A DNA stretch of 64,000 bases from Gaeumannomyces sp. JS-464. Its lineage: Eukaryota; Ascomycota; Sordariomycetes; Magnaporthales; Magnaporthaceae. The notes under the pieces were generated by a model. It was not told the DNA's origin. It did not search any database and saw nothing but the letters and a program-made list of their open reading frames with translations. Below are positions 45,856 to 58,805 of the stretch, in pieces. Where the stretch lies: assembly GCA_002197995.1 (NCBI GenBank), contig NGZR01000007.1, positions 392,399-456,398 of the forward strand. The letters are read 5' to 3'. Position 1 is the stretch's first letter. Each line of letters opens with the position of its first letter. Made by a program: the position numbers and the translations under genes.

Positions 45856-48800
45856 ATGACAACCGCGGTCTCGGGCAGCGTCGTCGAGCCACCGCATCCC
45901 GCCTCGACAGGAGAGCGAGGCCACGCCTACCAGCCTGTCTCGAGATCTCAGTCGACACGCACTACCCGATCTTCGACAGCCCAACAAGCACATCGGGCCG
46001 CATCCCATTCGCATCAGCACCACCATTCGCCCAGCATGTCTAGCCGTCCCTCGTCGTCCACCCGCCCCGTGCAGGATGTACTTCCCCAGCACGATTGCGA
46101 AACAACAAATGTCGCTCAGAAGCGGAGCTCAAGCAACGACCGCCACCCGTCGTCGTCGACGAGGGCCGATTCGGGCTCCAGGCATCACCACCGCACCCCC
46201 AGCCAACGCTCTGCCGTCAACGGCACCGCCGACATGCCCCCTTCAAACCACGGGTCTTCCGACCAGAGGGCTCGCAAGCCGCGCACAACCATCCCGGCTC
46301 AGTCTGGCAAATGGAGCCTGGGCAAGACAATCGGGGCCGGTAGCATGGGGAAAGTCAAGCTGGCTAGGAAGGAGGACGGTTCTGAACAGGTGTGTGCGAC
46401 CTTCCGCTGTCTTGATTGTGCTATACCTCCCCTTGTTGCTTGCCGCAGACACTCGCTCGGCTTCCCTGGTGCTGTGCTAACACTCGCCGTCATTCTCCAA
46501 CAACCAGGTCGCGTGCAAGATCATTCCCAGGGTGACCCCTGACGATGGCCACACGCCTCGGGCAGAGAGGGAAAGGGCGGACCTGTCCAAGGAAGTCAGG
46601 ACTGCTCGCGAGGCCGCGATAGTGACGCTCCTAAGCCATCCTCACATTTGCGGCCTGCGCGATGTTGTACGAACCAACTACCACTGGTACATGCTCTTCG
46701 AGTAATGTCAACGGCGGCCAGATGCTCGACTACATCATCTCGCACGGCAAGCTCAAAGAGAAGCAGGCAAGGAAGTTTAGCAGACAGATCGCGAGCGCTC
46801 TCGACTACTGTCATCGCAACAGCATCGTTCACCGGGATCTCAAGATCGAGAATATCCTCATCAGCAAGACGGGCGACATCAAGATTATCGACTTTGGCCT
46901 CAGCAATCTCTTCTCCCCGCGGAACCATCTCAAAACCTTCTGCGGCAGTCTATACTTCGCCGCCCCCGAGCTCCTGCAGGCGCGACCGTATCAGGGCCCG
47001 GAAGTCGATGTCTGGAGTTTCGGGATTGTGCTGTATGTCCTGGTGTGCGGAAAGGTTCCGTTCGACGACCAGAATATGCCTGCCCTTCACGCCAAAATCA
47101 AGAAGGGAATCGTAGACTATCCCAACTGGCTTTCCACCGGTAAGCTCCCCAAGGCTGTAGCGCCTAGAATCACGGCGGGAAGACAGGCTCATAGAAACGA
47201 GAATTGGGGATATACTAACGACTTTCTGCCTGCGGCAACAGAGTGCAGACACCTTCTCTCTAGGATGCTCGTCACGGACCCGAAACAACGCGCCACGATG
47301 GCCGAGGTCATGGCACACTCCTGGATGGTCAAAGGCTACAGCGGCCCGCCCGAGAACTACCTGCCGCACAGGGAACCCCTCACCCTTCCCTTAGATCAAG
47401 AGGTCATCAACGGAATGACAGGCTTCAGCTTCGGACCGCCAGAGGTGATCAAGGCCCAGCTTACACGCATTATCGAGTCCGAGGACTACCAACGTTCGGT
47501 ACGGATGCTCGCACGGGAGAAGGAGATGCAACAGCCTCCTCGAGAGCAGGAGAAGAAGCGCGGGTTTGGTTTTTACAGGCGAAGGAACTCATTCAGTAGT
47601 AAGGATACTCTGACCACGCCAAGCTCCGAGGGTCTGCAGCTCGGCAACGACCCGCTCAACGCTTTCAACCCGCTCGTGTCAGTATACTATCTGGTGCGGG
47701 AGAAGCAAGAACGCGACAGTCTCGATCGACGGGCCATGGCCAGTTCTGCCCCCAAGAAGGACCAAGTTCCGGAGATAGTGCCGCCCCAGGAGGCTCACAC
47801 CAACTCATCCGCCTACGAGATGCCGGGGGAGAAGGCGACTGGTGGACGCACTCGGCCGCGAGCCCGGACTCATGGCGAAGACGACGCCCCCGAGGCCGTC
47901 AAGGCTGCCCAGCCCTCGCCCACGGCGGCCGTTCCTCCCGAGTCGCGGCTTGAGCCACCCAAGAAAGAAAGCACCGCCGCCGGGCTGCTGCGCCGCTTCA
48001 GCACCAGGAGAAAGAAGGACTACGAACGGCCCGAGAAGGACCGTTCGCATCCTCCAGTCGTCCAGGTTCACTCGCCGGCTGAATCGCCGTCCTCGTCGGG
48101 CATGCGAAAGAGCTTCAGTATCAGACGTGGACGGCGTGAGCGTGAGGATCATGCATCGGACTCGCAAACCCTCAGGGCTGGTAGTAGCCAACCGCAGCAC
48201 AGCGACCTCCTCAGTCCTCCTCTGTCGGCAGGTGCGAATACTACCGGGTTCAGGAAGGGACTGGGCCGGTCCGCTAGCGTCAACTCTGGCGAGTTTGGTC
48301 GGAGGAGGGCGATGGGTCCAGGGCCAAGGATCCTCCGCCAACCAGTGGCTCGGACCACTCGACGATTCACGAGAAGCCGCACGCCGAGCAACAGAGCAAG
48401 CAGCCCCAGGGCTCGGGGCAACAGAGCAGCATGGCGATGCGGGCCAAGTCGCTCGGGCACGCCCGACGGGAGAGCATCCAGGCTAGGCGGCAACGACGCG
48501 AGGCAGAACGGGGCCGGGAGGCCAACGTTCCCGAGGAGACAGACGCAGAGATTAACGGAACCGGCGAAGGCGGGTCAGAAGAGCGCGTCACCGACTTTGA
48601 TCTGGACAAGCCTGTATACCTCAAGGGTCTGTTCAGCGTGTCGACGACGTCGGGCAAGCCGGTGCGCGAGATTCGGAGCGAGGTCAAGAGGGTGCTGCGG
48701 CAACTGGGCGTCGATTACACGGAGATCAAGGGCGGTTTCCACTGCCGGCATTCTCCCAGTATCGATCTTGAGAAGGTGTCGACAGATGGGCCAACCAGTC

Positions 48801-49222
48801 CGGCGCAGACACCTGGCGGCACGCACAGACGCCGGTTCAGCTTCGGCCTGCGCGGTAGTGATAACAGGGATGACGTGCGGGATGCTTTGGAGAGGGTTCC
48901 GCCAACGCCGCGGACGCCGGGCAGGAGCGGCCACGGCAGCCACCAGCGCAGCGACTCGAGCTCCGAGATATCCGACGATAGCGAGGCGGCACGGGCGGAC
49001 AACGGCGAGTCGTCGTCGCGCAAGATGGTGCCGCCGCCGGCGGGCGAGACGAGGACGCACGTGCGGAGCGACATGGGCGGGAGCCTGGTGCTCGAGTTCG
49101 AGATCTTTATCGTCAAGGTGCCGATGATCTCGCTCCACGGGATCCAGTTCAAGAGGCTGAGTGGGAACACTTGGCCGTACAAGAACATGGCAGACCAGAT
49201 TCTCAAGGAGCTGAAGCTGTAG
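45856..49222 (+). CDS. kin1: KIN1/KIN2 (PAR-1/MARK family) Ser/Thr kinase
   Basis: A cortical kinase of cell polarity, septation and exocytosis. Exons are 45856-46389, 46508-47139 and 47242-49222, about 1048 residues. A Ser/His-rich N-terminus of about 150 residues precedes the kinase domain. That domain shows [16 protein letters not shown] (Gly loop), VACKII (Lys), [20 protein letters not shown] and [16 protein letters not shown] (activation loop with the LKB1-site-like Thr). A long disordered middle follows, then a C-terminal KA1 domain of about 100 residues ([20 protein letters not shown], ending ILKELKL) for acidic lipids. One extra A near 46704 interrupts FEYVNGGQ, and one base is missing near 48315. 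The second intron (47140-47241, 102 bp) is a multiple of three without stops, but has a clean ACTAAC branch. The first intron has GTGTGT and GCTAAC. Confidence 0.92.
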
Positions 49223-51576
49223 TGTTAATACTCTATCGTGTTTCTCGTTTCGACCCTTGTTGTTTTTGCTTGGCTTGGTCTCTTATGTCTGCCACCGCTC
49301 CGTTGTCACCTCGCAGCACCAGCACCATTGGCTTTATCCTTCTCAACATCTCCAACCCCCAAGCCTCCATGTTCAATCTCCCCCCAGCTTCCTTTGTTGG
49401 ATTGTATCTTGTCTTATTCTATCTTTGGCTCTACTTTTCTTCTCGGCTGACTCGTCGACGAGGTTTGGTTTCTCGACCTGTTGAAGTTCCACAAAGCTGT
49501 ATATTTGATTCGTTGGAGCTCGCGCGGCTGGCCGTCTTACCAGGAACTCTCAGGCCCTAATGAATACGAAGTGTTTGCGTGCCTGTTTTATAGCCTCTCT
49601 CGCCATTTGCCTTTTTTTTTTTTTTTTTTTTTTTTTCTCTCTCTTTCTTTTTCTCTCTTTCTTTTTCCTCTCTTTCTTTTTTTCTCTTTTTCTTTTTTTC
49701 CTCTCTTTCTTTTTTTCTCTTTCTTTTTTCTCTCTTTCTTTTGTTCTCTCTTTCTTTTTTTCTCTCTTTCTTTTTTCTTTCTTTCTTTTTCGCCGCCGTT
49801 CACTTCTGGATTCCCTTTTGTCGTTTTATTATTATTTCTCGTTCATGATCTGTTTGTTTTGAAGGCTGAAAACGTACTATACAAGACGGGTCCAATACAT
49901 AAGGACAGGGAACTTATTATATCTTTTCGCCGATGCGGGGGAGGGCAATGTTGAGGATGGCGGTATGTAATTAATCAATCTGAGGAAGCCGGATGCCGGA
50001 TGCCGGTTAGGAGTGCTGACGGTATGACGAGCAACAGCAACATCCATCACGTCACAATAGAGACGGCCTAGTGTCGTCACTGCAGCTGGGCCAAGATAGA
50101 GGATAACCGTATATCAGCACAATATTGACACCGTCTGAGGTTATTGATTGATAGGAAAAGGCCCAGAGACAGCACGTAGAAGCCAGTGGCCGCGCCGGAG
50201 GTTGATAGTGGAGTGGGGGTTGCAATCGATGGGGTTAATATCTGACGTGCTTACCCATGTTCTGGGCTCAGGTACAGTTTCAGTGGGCGAGGTTCTAGAG
50301 CTGAGGGCGAACTGGGGCGGTCGAGGTCATGTGCTGCCGCCCCCGCAGAAGATGGGGATATTTCCCCCAATCAAGCCGCCAGCTTGGGCGCGCCCCAGAT
50401 CCCAAGGAGCCGCAAGAACGGCCTGGAACTCCACAGGTGGCGACGGCGGCAGGTGGGGGTCAGTAGGCGCACTTCTGGTGTCCATCCGAACAGCCGCTAC
50501 GCGCAGGCACAGTGAGCAATTTGTCAAGCAGCCTCCTGTGCCTGTGCTGGGTGTGCGCAGCTGAGTGTGCGTGGAGGTCGATCGATCTTCACAAGCTTTT
50601 TTTTTTCTTGTTGTTGTCTCCTCTTTCTCCCTCTCTCTGCCCTCGACGCGCGCGACACACCTCACCTGAGCCGGCTGCACAACATGCTGCCTGCTTAGCA
50701 CCTGCTGTTCCGCGAGCTAGGCTGTGAGCGGATCCATCCCGAACAATCTCTTTGCGGTCCACCGGGCTTTGTGCGATAAAAACACTCGTCCTCCGTCTTG
50801 CCCCTTTCCCCTCTCGGCCCCTTTTTCTCTCGTATTCCAATGAAGAAGCTTCCCAGCTCCTCCTCCGGCTCCTTTTCGCTCCTCTTGCGTCGAAGCCAGG
50901 TGCTGTGCCCCTCTCCTCCTTCTACTTTACCACTGTTCATAACATCCGCAGGAACAGCGGCAGCAACACAACTACCACCTCTCAACCCTTCGTTTATCCA
51001 CACACCCACCCACGCTTGCGCACACGCCCACGCCCACGCCTCCGGATATCGGCAACAGGGGCAGACGCCACCACCCCCGCAGCTTGTCCCGGGTGTCCCT
51101 CCATCCCATAGCCGCGCGATCGGCTTGTGCGCCGCTCCAGCCGTCTGGGACAGTTTTCGTCCGGCCGTTTGCTGAAGCCAGGGCGGCAGGGCCTTCTTCT
51201 CCCGCGCCAACCAACCTGCCGAGCCTCGAACAATAATAATAGTAATACCCCGCCCGAGTAACAATCTGATAAGCTGCCTCACATCCCGTTCGCGCTCCCG
51301 CTCCCGCTCGCGCTCCCGCTCCCGCCAGTGCTATCACATTTGGCAAAGCACGCATTCGTTTTGTGTCATCAGCGGCGGTGGTAGCAGCAGCAGCAAGAAC
51401 GACGGCAAAACTATCACACACCCTCTTGCTCCTTCTCTCTTCAGCTCCCCTCTCGGTCAATACGAACAACACCATCACCGCCACTGCCACCCTTCTTTAG
51501 CCCCGCTGCTGCTTCCTCCTTCTATACCTCTACCTCTATCTCTACCTCTTCACGTTTATCACATTCATCTTCCAAC
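49223..51576. other. Intergenic between KIN1 and GUT1
   Basis: Tandem spacing of 2.35 kb. The left part is the KIN1 3' region with a long pyrimidine tract (49612-49795). The right part (about 50560-51576) is C/T-rich GUT1 promoter and leader, with a CGCTCC repeat near 51290-51330. No supported ORF. Confidence 0.5.
49612..49795. repeat. T25 followed by long CT-rich tract
   Basis: About 184 bases made almost only of T and C, with repeated TTTCTCTC units. Both strands give low-complexity ORFs, which are not real. Confidence 0.9.
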
Positions 51577-53487
51577 ATGACTTCCGCCGTCACATGCCAG
51601 GTAGCCGCACCGCCAGCGAGTGTTGACCGGGAGGCCAAGCGCCCCTGTATAGTAGAACCTGGGGTCATTGAGGCTGCCGTGCTCAAGGACACCGCTGCCG
51701 ACGCTGTCTCGGGGATCGATGTCGTCCGGGTCGAGAATGCTGCAGTGGCCCAGCACGTCGAGGATGTTGCGCAGCCCCGGGAGGCGCAGTCAGTAGCCCA
51801 AGAGACGGATGATGAGGTATTCGTCGGCAGCATAGACCAGGGAACGACCTCGTCGCGCTTCATCATATTCAACCGCCAGGGGGAGCCGGTCGAGGGCCAC
51901 CAGATCGAGTTCGAGAACCTATACCCCGAGTCCGGGTGGCACGAGCACGACCCGCTCGAGCTGCTCTCGTCAGTCGAAGAGTGCATCGAGCAGGCGATGC
52001 GCAAGTTCTCGGCGTCGCGGCCTAGCGCCTCGGTGCGCGCGGTCGGCATCACGAACCAGCGCGAAACGACGGTCGTGTGGGACTCCGTCACGGGCGAACC
52101 GCTGTACAACGCTGTGGTATGGCCCGACACGCGAACGGGCGGGCTCGTGCGAGAGCTGCGCGCGCGCGAAGGCAGCGCCGACCTGCTGCAGCTCTGCGGC
52201 CTGCCGCTGTCGACATACCCCAGCTCCGTCAAGTTGCTGTGGCTGCTGCGCAACGTCGAGGCCGTTGGGCGCGCTTACGAGGAGGGCCGCCTCGCCTTCG
52301 GCACCGTCGACTCATGGCTTATCTACCGGCTCAACGGCGGCGCAAAACCACCTGGCGGCAGGGACCCCGTGCACGTTACGGACGGGACCAACGCGAGCCG
52401 TACCATGTTCATGAACCTGCGAGACCTGAGCTACGACGACAAGCTGCTCGGATTTTTCGGCATCGACCGGCCAAAGGTACAGCTGCCCCGGATCGTGCCT
52501 TCAGCGCACGCCACGGCGTTTGGCCAGATCGCTACGGGGCCACTGGCTGGCGTGCGCATCGCAGGGTGCTTGGGCGACCAGAGCAGCGCCGTGGTGGGGC
52601 AGTGCGCCTTCGAGCCGGGCCAGGCTAAAAACACATACGGACTGGCTGCTTCCTGTTGTACAACGTAGGCCCGGAACCAGTCATCTCAAAGTCCGGACTC
52701 CTTGCCACTGTGGCTTTCGACTTTGGGCCGGAGCTGGGCGGGCGGGCGTACGCGCTCGAAGGCAGCATCGCAGTCGCCGGCAGCGGCGTCAAGTTCCTGC
52801 AAGGGAACCTGGGCTTCGCCAAAGAATCAGCTGAGATAACGGCACTGGCCGAGAGTGTCAAGGATAACGGCGGTGTCGTGTTTGTGACGGCCTTTAGCGG
52901 GCTGTTTGCGCCATACTGGATTGACGATGCCAAGGGGACATTATGTGAGTTCCAAGTTTACTATTTCTCTCCCCTCATGGCCATCCTGTCCCTTGATTAG
53001 TGGCAGGCTAACATGTTTCTCTACAACGCAAAGTTGGCATCACGCAACACACGCAAAAGGGCCACATCGCCCGGGCGACGCTCGAGGCGACGTGCTTCCA
53101 GACCAAGGCTATCCTGGACGCGATGGAGCGCGATAGCGGGCACAGGCTCGGGTCATTAGCCGTGGACGGCGGTCTGTCAAACTCGGACCTGTGCATGCAG
53201 ACACAGGCGGACATCAGCGGGATATCAGTTGACCGGCCGGCAATGCGGGAGACGACGGCACTGGGAGCGGCCATTGCCGCTGGACTCGCGACCGGGTCTG
53301 GCGCGGGCTCGAGGACCTTGCCGAGGTTGGGCGCAAGAACAGGACGCTATTCGAACCTAGCAAAGCCAGGGGCGACCGCGCGCGGTTCAACCGCATGTTT
53401 GCAAAGTGGGAACAGGCCGTCGAGATGAGTCGGGGTTGGGTCAGGGAAGAACACAAGGCGGATGGCGAGGAGGCGGACGAGGAATAG
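51577..53487 (+). CDS. gut1: GUT1, glycerol kinase
   Basis: Phosphorylates glycerol to sn-glycerol-3-phosphate with ATP, the first step of glycerol use. Exons are 51577-52944 and 53034-53487, about 607 residues. The FGGY fold begins at about residue 84 ([17 protein letters not shown]). Then come [64 protein letters not shown], and after the intron [15 protein letters not shown] and [15 protein letters not shown]. An 83-residue N-terminal extension, without signal or membrane features, is longer than usual. One base is missing near 52640 (just after KNTYG) and one near 53298; correction restores [11 protein letters not shown] and [12 protein letters not shown]. The 89-bp intron (52945-53033) has a GCTAAC branch. 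Confidence 0.93.
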
Positions 53488-55587
53488 CGCGAGCTACGAA
53501 TCGCATGAATTGATGGCTCGAGGGGGTTTGGCGTCGGCGATGTTCGGGGCATCAGTCGGGTTGTTTAGGAGATATTGCGGCTGTGGCTGCTCGTGTGTTT
53601 TGTAATACTTCCTGGAACCATTCGAGCATTATCAACAGCACCATGGCCAATGTGAATGTGCGCTATCCACCGTGAGCTTGACAGCGAACAGGCTACGTAA
53701 ACTAGGCCACAAAACCCCGCCGCTGCGTTTGATACAGATTTGAAGGCGTTCCCGGAGCCCGTGACACCAGGGAGCCGCGGCTTGCGCCTGGAGGCCAACG
53801 CTGAGCGGCTGGGGGGACCCCAGAGTTCGCAGCTGTGTCGTCAGTGTGTGGGCTCAGCTGGCCCCCGATTGGGCTATGCCGCGTTGGGAAGCATTCGGCA
53901 AGACGGGGTGGCTGGGCATTTGCGTCTCGGTCTCTGATAGAGCCCGGGGCTTCTGTTTCACGCGTCGTGCCATGGTCCTTTCCGGGGGCTTTGCGGGCTG
54001 GTGCTGTGCTGCTGCTGATGCTGATGCATTCCATCTCGACGGATCTTCCTAGGCGGCCTCGCACCAGGGGTGCCAGAGACAGGTAGGTAGAGACAACACA
54101 CGGGAAAGAAACCATTCGAGGGGCAGCAGCGGCCAGGCCCAAGCTCCCGCGGACGTGAAACAGAAAACAGGAACAAGCACAACCTCGCCACCGGCAAGAT
54201 TCAAAAAAAAAAAAAAAAAAAAAAAAAAAAACGTAGCCCGTCCATGGAGGTTCCGTAACGGCCACCGATCGGCGGGGAGCGGCCGCGCCCCCCACCTCAT
54301 CAATCGTGTTGCGTCATCCAGGGTCCCCCACCACAGCCAGGTCCCTCTCAACCGTCGTCCCCGCCGCCCCAAGCCGGCATTGTCTGTAGGTTGTTTTTGG
54401 CTGGCAACGCTGCGCCTCAACAGGTCGCCCGGGTATCTATTTGATCCTTGCACCTACTTTTCCTTTTCTTTTCATTCGTTCTGTTTCTGTAAAGCAGCTG
54501 GGCGGGCGGTTGCCGCCACTGCCTGCTGCCCAGCTGGGCTCAAATGAGGGTGGCTCACTCAGCCCAGGGCGGCCTGTTACATGGAGCCAGCAGCAACCGC
54601 CACCAGCCAGGACCCATTGTTGCCTGCTGCCCCGTCATGCGTGCAAAAGCAGCAAAAAGGAAAAAGAGCCAGTCATTGTCCATTTTCGCCTCCCTCCAGC
54701 AAAGACAGGAGCAGCCAGATATACATACACAAGGAACCTCCCTCGCCAGAAATAAAAACAGAAATCTGCATTGAGAGCTAAAGCTCCACCCGCCCTCCAC
54801 TCCGCACTTGCAGCAGGCAGGCACATCCCCCCGCTCTCCCGCTGCATTGCTTTCCTTGGGGAGGAGCCTCTTTATTAGTCATTCCGGCTTTTGCTGTCGA
54901 CTGACAGTGCTAAACCTTGCTCCATCCATTTGGCAAAGCACGTTGCTTGCAGCCAGTCTTTCCTTCCTTTTTCTCCCTCTTCTCTTTTTTTTTCTTTTCT
55001 TTTCTCCTTCCCCCCAGACCTCTTCGATTGAAAGGCTCGCCGCTTGCTTTCATCTGTTTTCGGCGGAACAGACCGATTGATCAAGTCCTCGCCGTCCTAT
55101 TATTTATCAGTCCCGTCGGTTCGCTTTTGTTGTCTCTTCCTAGCTGAGGCATTTCTGGGTGCGGCGCTCGATTCTCTTTATTTTTTGCATTACCATCTGG
55201 TTCCGGCATTGTCTGTCTGTCTCTCTTTGGCACTTGGTTATTTTCTGCCCACCTAAGGCCGGCAGACGCCTTGCAGGAAGGAAAAAAACCCCCTCCTTGG
55301 CTCGGCGCATTCGCTTGCTGCTGAGCTTACCGGAAACTCGACGGACGCTTCGCCTCAGCCGTCTGACAGCGACGGTCGCACCGTCGCCGCATTGACACGC
55401 GCATACGGTGCAATCACCTGCAGTTGCAGCCGTTCTCGGGCCCCTAAACTCCCCCTCCAACACGACTACAAAGTACCAGACCTCGGCAACTGGTACTTCC
55501 CTCCCGCACACTCAACCACCACATCAGATACGAGTATTCTTTTCAACTTCGGCCGACGCTGCCGGGCCAGCAGACATCATCATCACC
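53488..55587. other. Intergenic between GUT1 and NMA1
   Basis: About 2.1 kb. It contains a 29-A run (54203-54231), a pyrimidine-rich stretch near 54960-55015, and probably a long NMA1 leader. No supported gene. Confidence 0.5.
54203..54231. repeat. Homopolymer (A)29
   Basis: Uninterrupted run of 29 A in intergenic DNA. Confidence 0.9.
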
Positions 55588-57244
55588 ATGGCCTCAACCA
55601 CGCAACCCCAGTTCCCTACCCCACCACGCCGACGTACCAGTTCCCGACCGACAAGCTGCGGCTTCGCCAGACTCAGCATGGCAAAACCCCGCTTGTGCTG
55701 GTGAGTTTGGATTTTTCATTTCCGTGTTCCCACTGTTATCGGTTGGCGGTCCTTCTGGCCTCCTGGGCAATTCCATCAAAGCTTGCTGTTACTGGGAAAC
55801 GGTCCCCGCTGCCGCCCCCGCTGGCCCGCCCCGCGCGACATCGGAGCAAAGGCCTGGCGAGGCTGCTGGACGTAGCCGACGCGGAGCCGATTGCCGGCGC
55901 CGTCTCCCGGCGTCCAATTCAGACCCCCGGCGTCTCTCTTTTCGTTGTTATCGCACGGGACGCTAACATGCTTTCTCTTCTTGTTCGCAGGTGGCCTGCG
56001 GGTCCTTCTCGGTTTGTTCTTGTGCCTGATCGGCCGCTCAGCGGCGAGTAGCTCCGCGCGGGAAGCGGCGATGTTGCCGTCCTCGCGCGAGCCTTAAACC
56101 ATTCATAGCCTTATGTTAACGCGTGCTCTGGCAGCCCATTACATATCTCCATTTGAGAATGTATGTGCCATCTGTTACTCCCAGCTTTTTTTTTCGTCAC
56201 CTGTATACAGTGCGAACATGCTAACTCGCCCTATTCACAGGTTCGAGATGGCCCGTATGTGACACTTATTCCGGACATCTTTGCTGAAGCTTTGGCTGAC
56301 CAGCGTGGATCAAACAGGTGACTACTGCGGCATCAACACCAACTTTGAGGTTGTCGGTGGCTACATCAGGTATATCTCGTCCCACCCGGTTAACTCTGCC
56401 CTGTAACACCAGAACTGGCCCGCTCCCGAAGTATTTAGCCGCGACGGCGGTTGCCAGGCCTATCACCGTGCTGATGCTAACATTTGTCCTCGTATAGTCC
56501 CGTATCAGACGCCTACAAGAAGGCTGGTCTCGCACCATCGCACCACCGCATCAACATGATCAAGCTGTCGCTGCAGTCAAGCTCGTGGATCATGGTGGAC
56601 GAGTTCGAGACCTCGGTCCGCAACCCTACCACGGGCGAGCCCGAGTACACGCCTACTGCCCAGGTGCTGGCCAAGCTCGACTACGAGATCAACGTGAGTT
56701 CGTTCAGGGGCCCCGGGTCTTGGCAGAGATGGAAAAGCGGGGTGACTGACTAACGTGACTTTTTCTGCAACAAGACCGTTCGAGGCGGCATCCAGTCAGC
56801 CGAGGATCCCTCGATCAGGAGGCGCGCCAGGATCTGCCTGCTTGCCGGCGGCGACTTGATCCTGACCATGTCCACTCCGGGGCTTTGGACCCCTCGGGAT
56901 CTCGACGTTATTCTCGGCCACAACTTCGGCGCCTTCATCGTTGAGCGCTCTGGCACTGATACGGAGGAGGCGCTCGCCACGTTGCAAGAGTACCGGGAGA
57001 ACATCTGGGTCATCCCCCAGGTTATCCAGAACGACATCAGCTCGACTAAGATTCGGCTATTCCTTAAGAAAACCTGAGCATCAGGTACCTGATCCCAGAC
57101 GCCGTCGTAAGGTACATCGAGGAGAACGATCTCTTCAACGGCGAAATTTCCTCCAAGAACGAGGACAGCACCCCCGCTGCTTCACCCTCAGCTGGCCCGT
57201 CGTCCGCCCCCGCGCCAACTCAGTCAACAGCCGCCGACCCTTGA
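55588..57244 (+). CDS. nma1: NMA1, nicotinamide/nicotinate mononucleotide adenylyltransferase
   Basis: Makes NAD (or deamido-NAD) from NMN/NaMN and ATP. Seven exons: 55588-55700, 55991-56011, 56135-56160, 56241-56254, 56318-56369, 56498-56693 and 56775-57244, about 297 residues. Spliced, the active-site segment reads LVLVACGSFSPITYLHLRMF, the nucleotidyltransferase motif, and continues EMARDYCGINTNFEVVGGYI and SPVSDAYKKAGLAPSHHR. Later come LLAGGDLILTMSTPGLW, HNFGAFIVERSG, and the ISSTKIR motif near the C-terminus. Exons 2-4 are only 21, 26 and 14 bases; every join restores frame and family sequence. One base is missing near 55626 and one near 57072 (LKKNLSIRYLIPDAV). The first intron is 290 bp. 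The start ATG 55588 gives MASTTQPQFPTPP. Confidence 0.9.
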
Positions 57245-58805
57245 ACCTGTTTTGAGATTTCTCCTTTTACGCTTCTTTCCTATTTGACCTTCATAGTTTC
57301 TTGGACATCTTCTAGCCCGGAAGCGACCCAGGTGGAACCTGGCTGTTGCGGAATGATCTCGTGACCGCTCAGGGGAAGCTGATTTTATTTTAGAACTAGA
57401 GGGCCTGGGAGTGATATCCGGCGTCTTGACATTGCACACGGAATATGGTACCCTGTTTTGTTTGGCCATTGGCTTCTACATAGCGACCCAGAAGGTCGGT
57501 CGAGCGGCACTTTGTTTTTTGTTGTTTCTGATTACTTTCTCATCATGAGTGTTGTATGGTCTTTACGGTCTGAGGCGGTGAAATCGGTCTAGCGATTACT
57601 GTCTCGAGTTTCGCCATGACCTTTGTTCGATATCTAGTTCCTCTGGAGGCTTGATGGTGATTGCAGCGGAATCGAAACGAAGTAGGCCGCCTCGCGTTGA
57701 GCGGTCTCTTGAAAGTCATTGCCTATCTCAGAAATGTGATGGACAGTGGTCAGCTGGGCAGTTTTTTTTATTTTGATATTCTCGTTGGCGCCACTTAACA
57801 ACATGTGCGCCGAGCGGCGCCGATCATCCGGGAATCGACACCCAGGCGTTGAAATGTTCCTGATTTATGTGGTCTGTCGTCAAATCGGTCCCACGTCGCA
57901 CAGCATGGATGGAGTCCGTCTTGGCGAAGAGGCGAGGCTACACCATGAACGTCACCCGGCAGCCGCCCAGACACAAGGGTCCCCGTCATGAAACCGACCA
58001 AATAGCACTCGGGTCGCAACAGCCGTTGGTGCTACAGCAGATCATGACGACATATTCCTGGCAGGTGAGTCCGTCCACAAGCGATTGTCTGGCGAATGCA
58101 AACGGTGTAGGGTCAGTCATGAAAAACGAAAAAAAAAAAAAAAAAAAAAAAATGGTCGCGGAAACAAAGGTTTCTGCGCGGGGAGGTGGAGATGGGCGGT
58201 TGGCGGAATCAGGGGCGAGGCTGGCGATAGGAGGCACAGGTATCTTTGTGTCCAAAGACATCAGCCAGACGAAGACGGGTCTGCGCCGCACAGCAGGAAA
58301 ACACAGTAGCCCGAGTTGTACGCTAGCTACATGAACCAAAGTCCCTACAACGTGAGAGTCCCAAAGGGTTAAGGCAAGGTAAGCAGACAAAATATAGGGG
58401 TGATATTTGGTGGCGCTATCAACACAACGTAGATACCAGGTAGCAAGAAACCCACAGAAAAGGGGACGGATAAGGAAAAGGAAAAAGAAGAAGAAAAAAA
58501 GCCATTCGCAGGGTCGGTTTCCTTCCTGCTCCCCTTGGTTTCTATTGTAGGTTTAGATAGACAATCCCCCCATGGTTCCGTTTCTCATCCGGCCGATGCC
58601 TCGCTGCACCTGCCACACGATTCGCACAATGTCCCGCCGCCCCGTACACTCCCATGGAACATCGCACCCCTCGCTCTGCGCTCCCAGCCTATACATTTCC
58701 AACTAATAGAGAGATGATAAAAACAAGAAACGAAGAAAAAGAAAAAAAAAAGCCACGTCGCTCCCTCCTCCGGTTGGACTTTGGTTTTGGTATCTCGCCC
58801 CATCA
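57245..58805. other. Intergenic between convergent NMA1 and SCT1
   Basis: 3' regions of two convergent genes, with a 25-A run (58129-58153) and an A-rich stretch near 58730-58750. No supported gene. Confidence 0.5.
58129..58153. repeat. Homopolymer (A)25
   Basis: Run of 25 A downstream of NMA1. Confidence 0.9.

Noticed and set aside
49481..49954. 157-codon ORF in the CT-rich tract after KIN1
   Set aside because: Translation of a simple pyrimidine repeat (Phe/Ser/Leu only).
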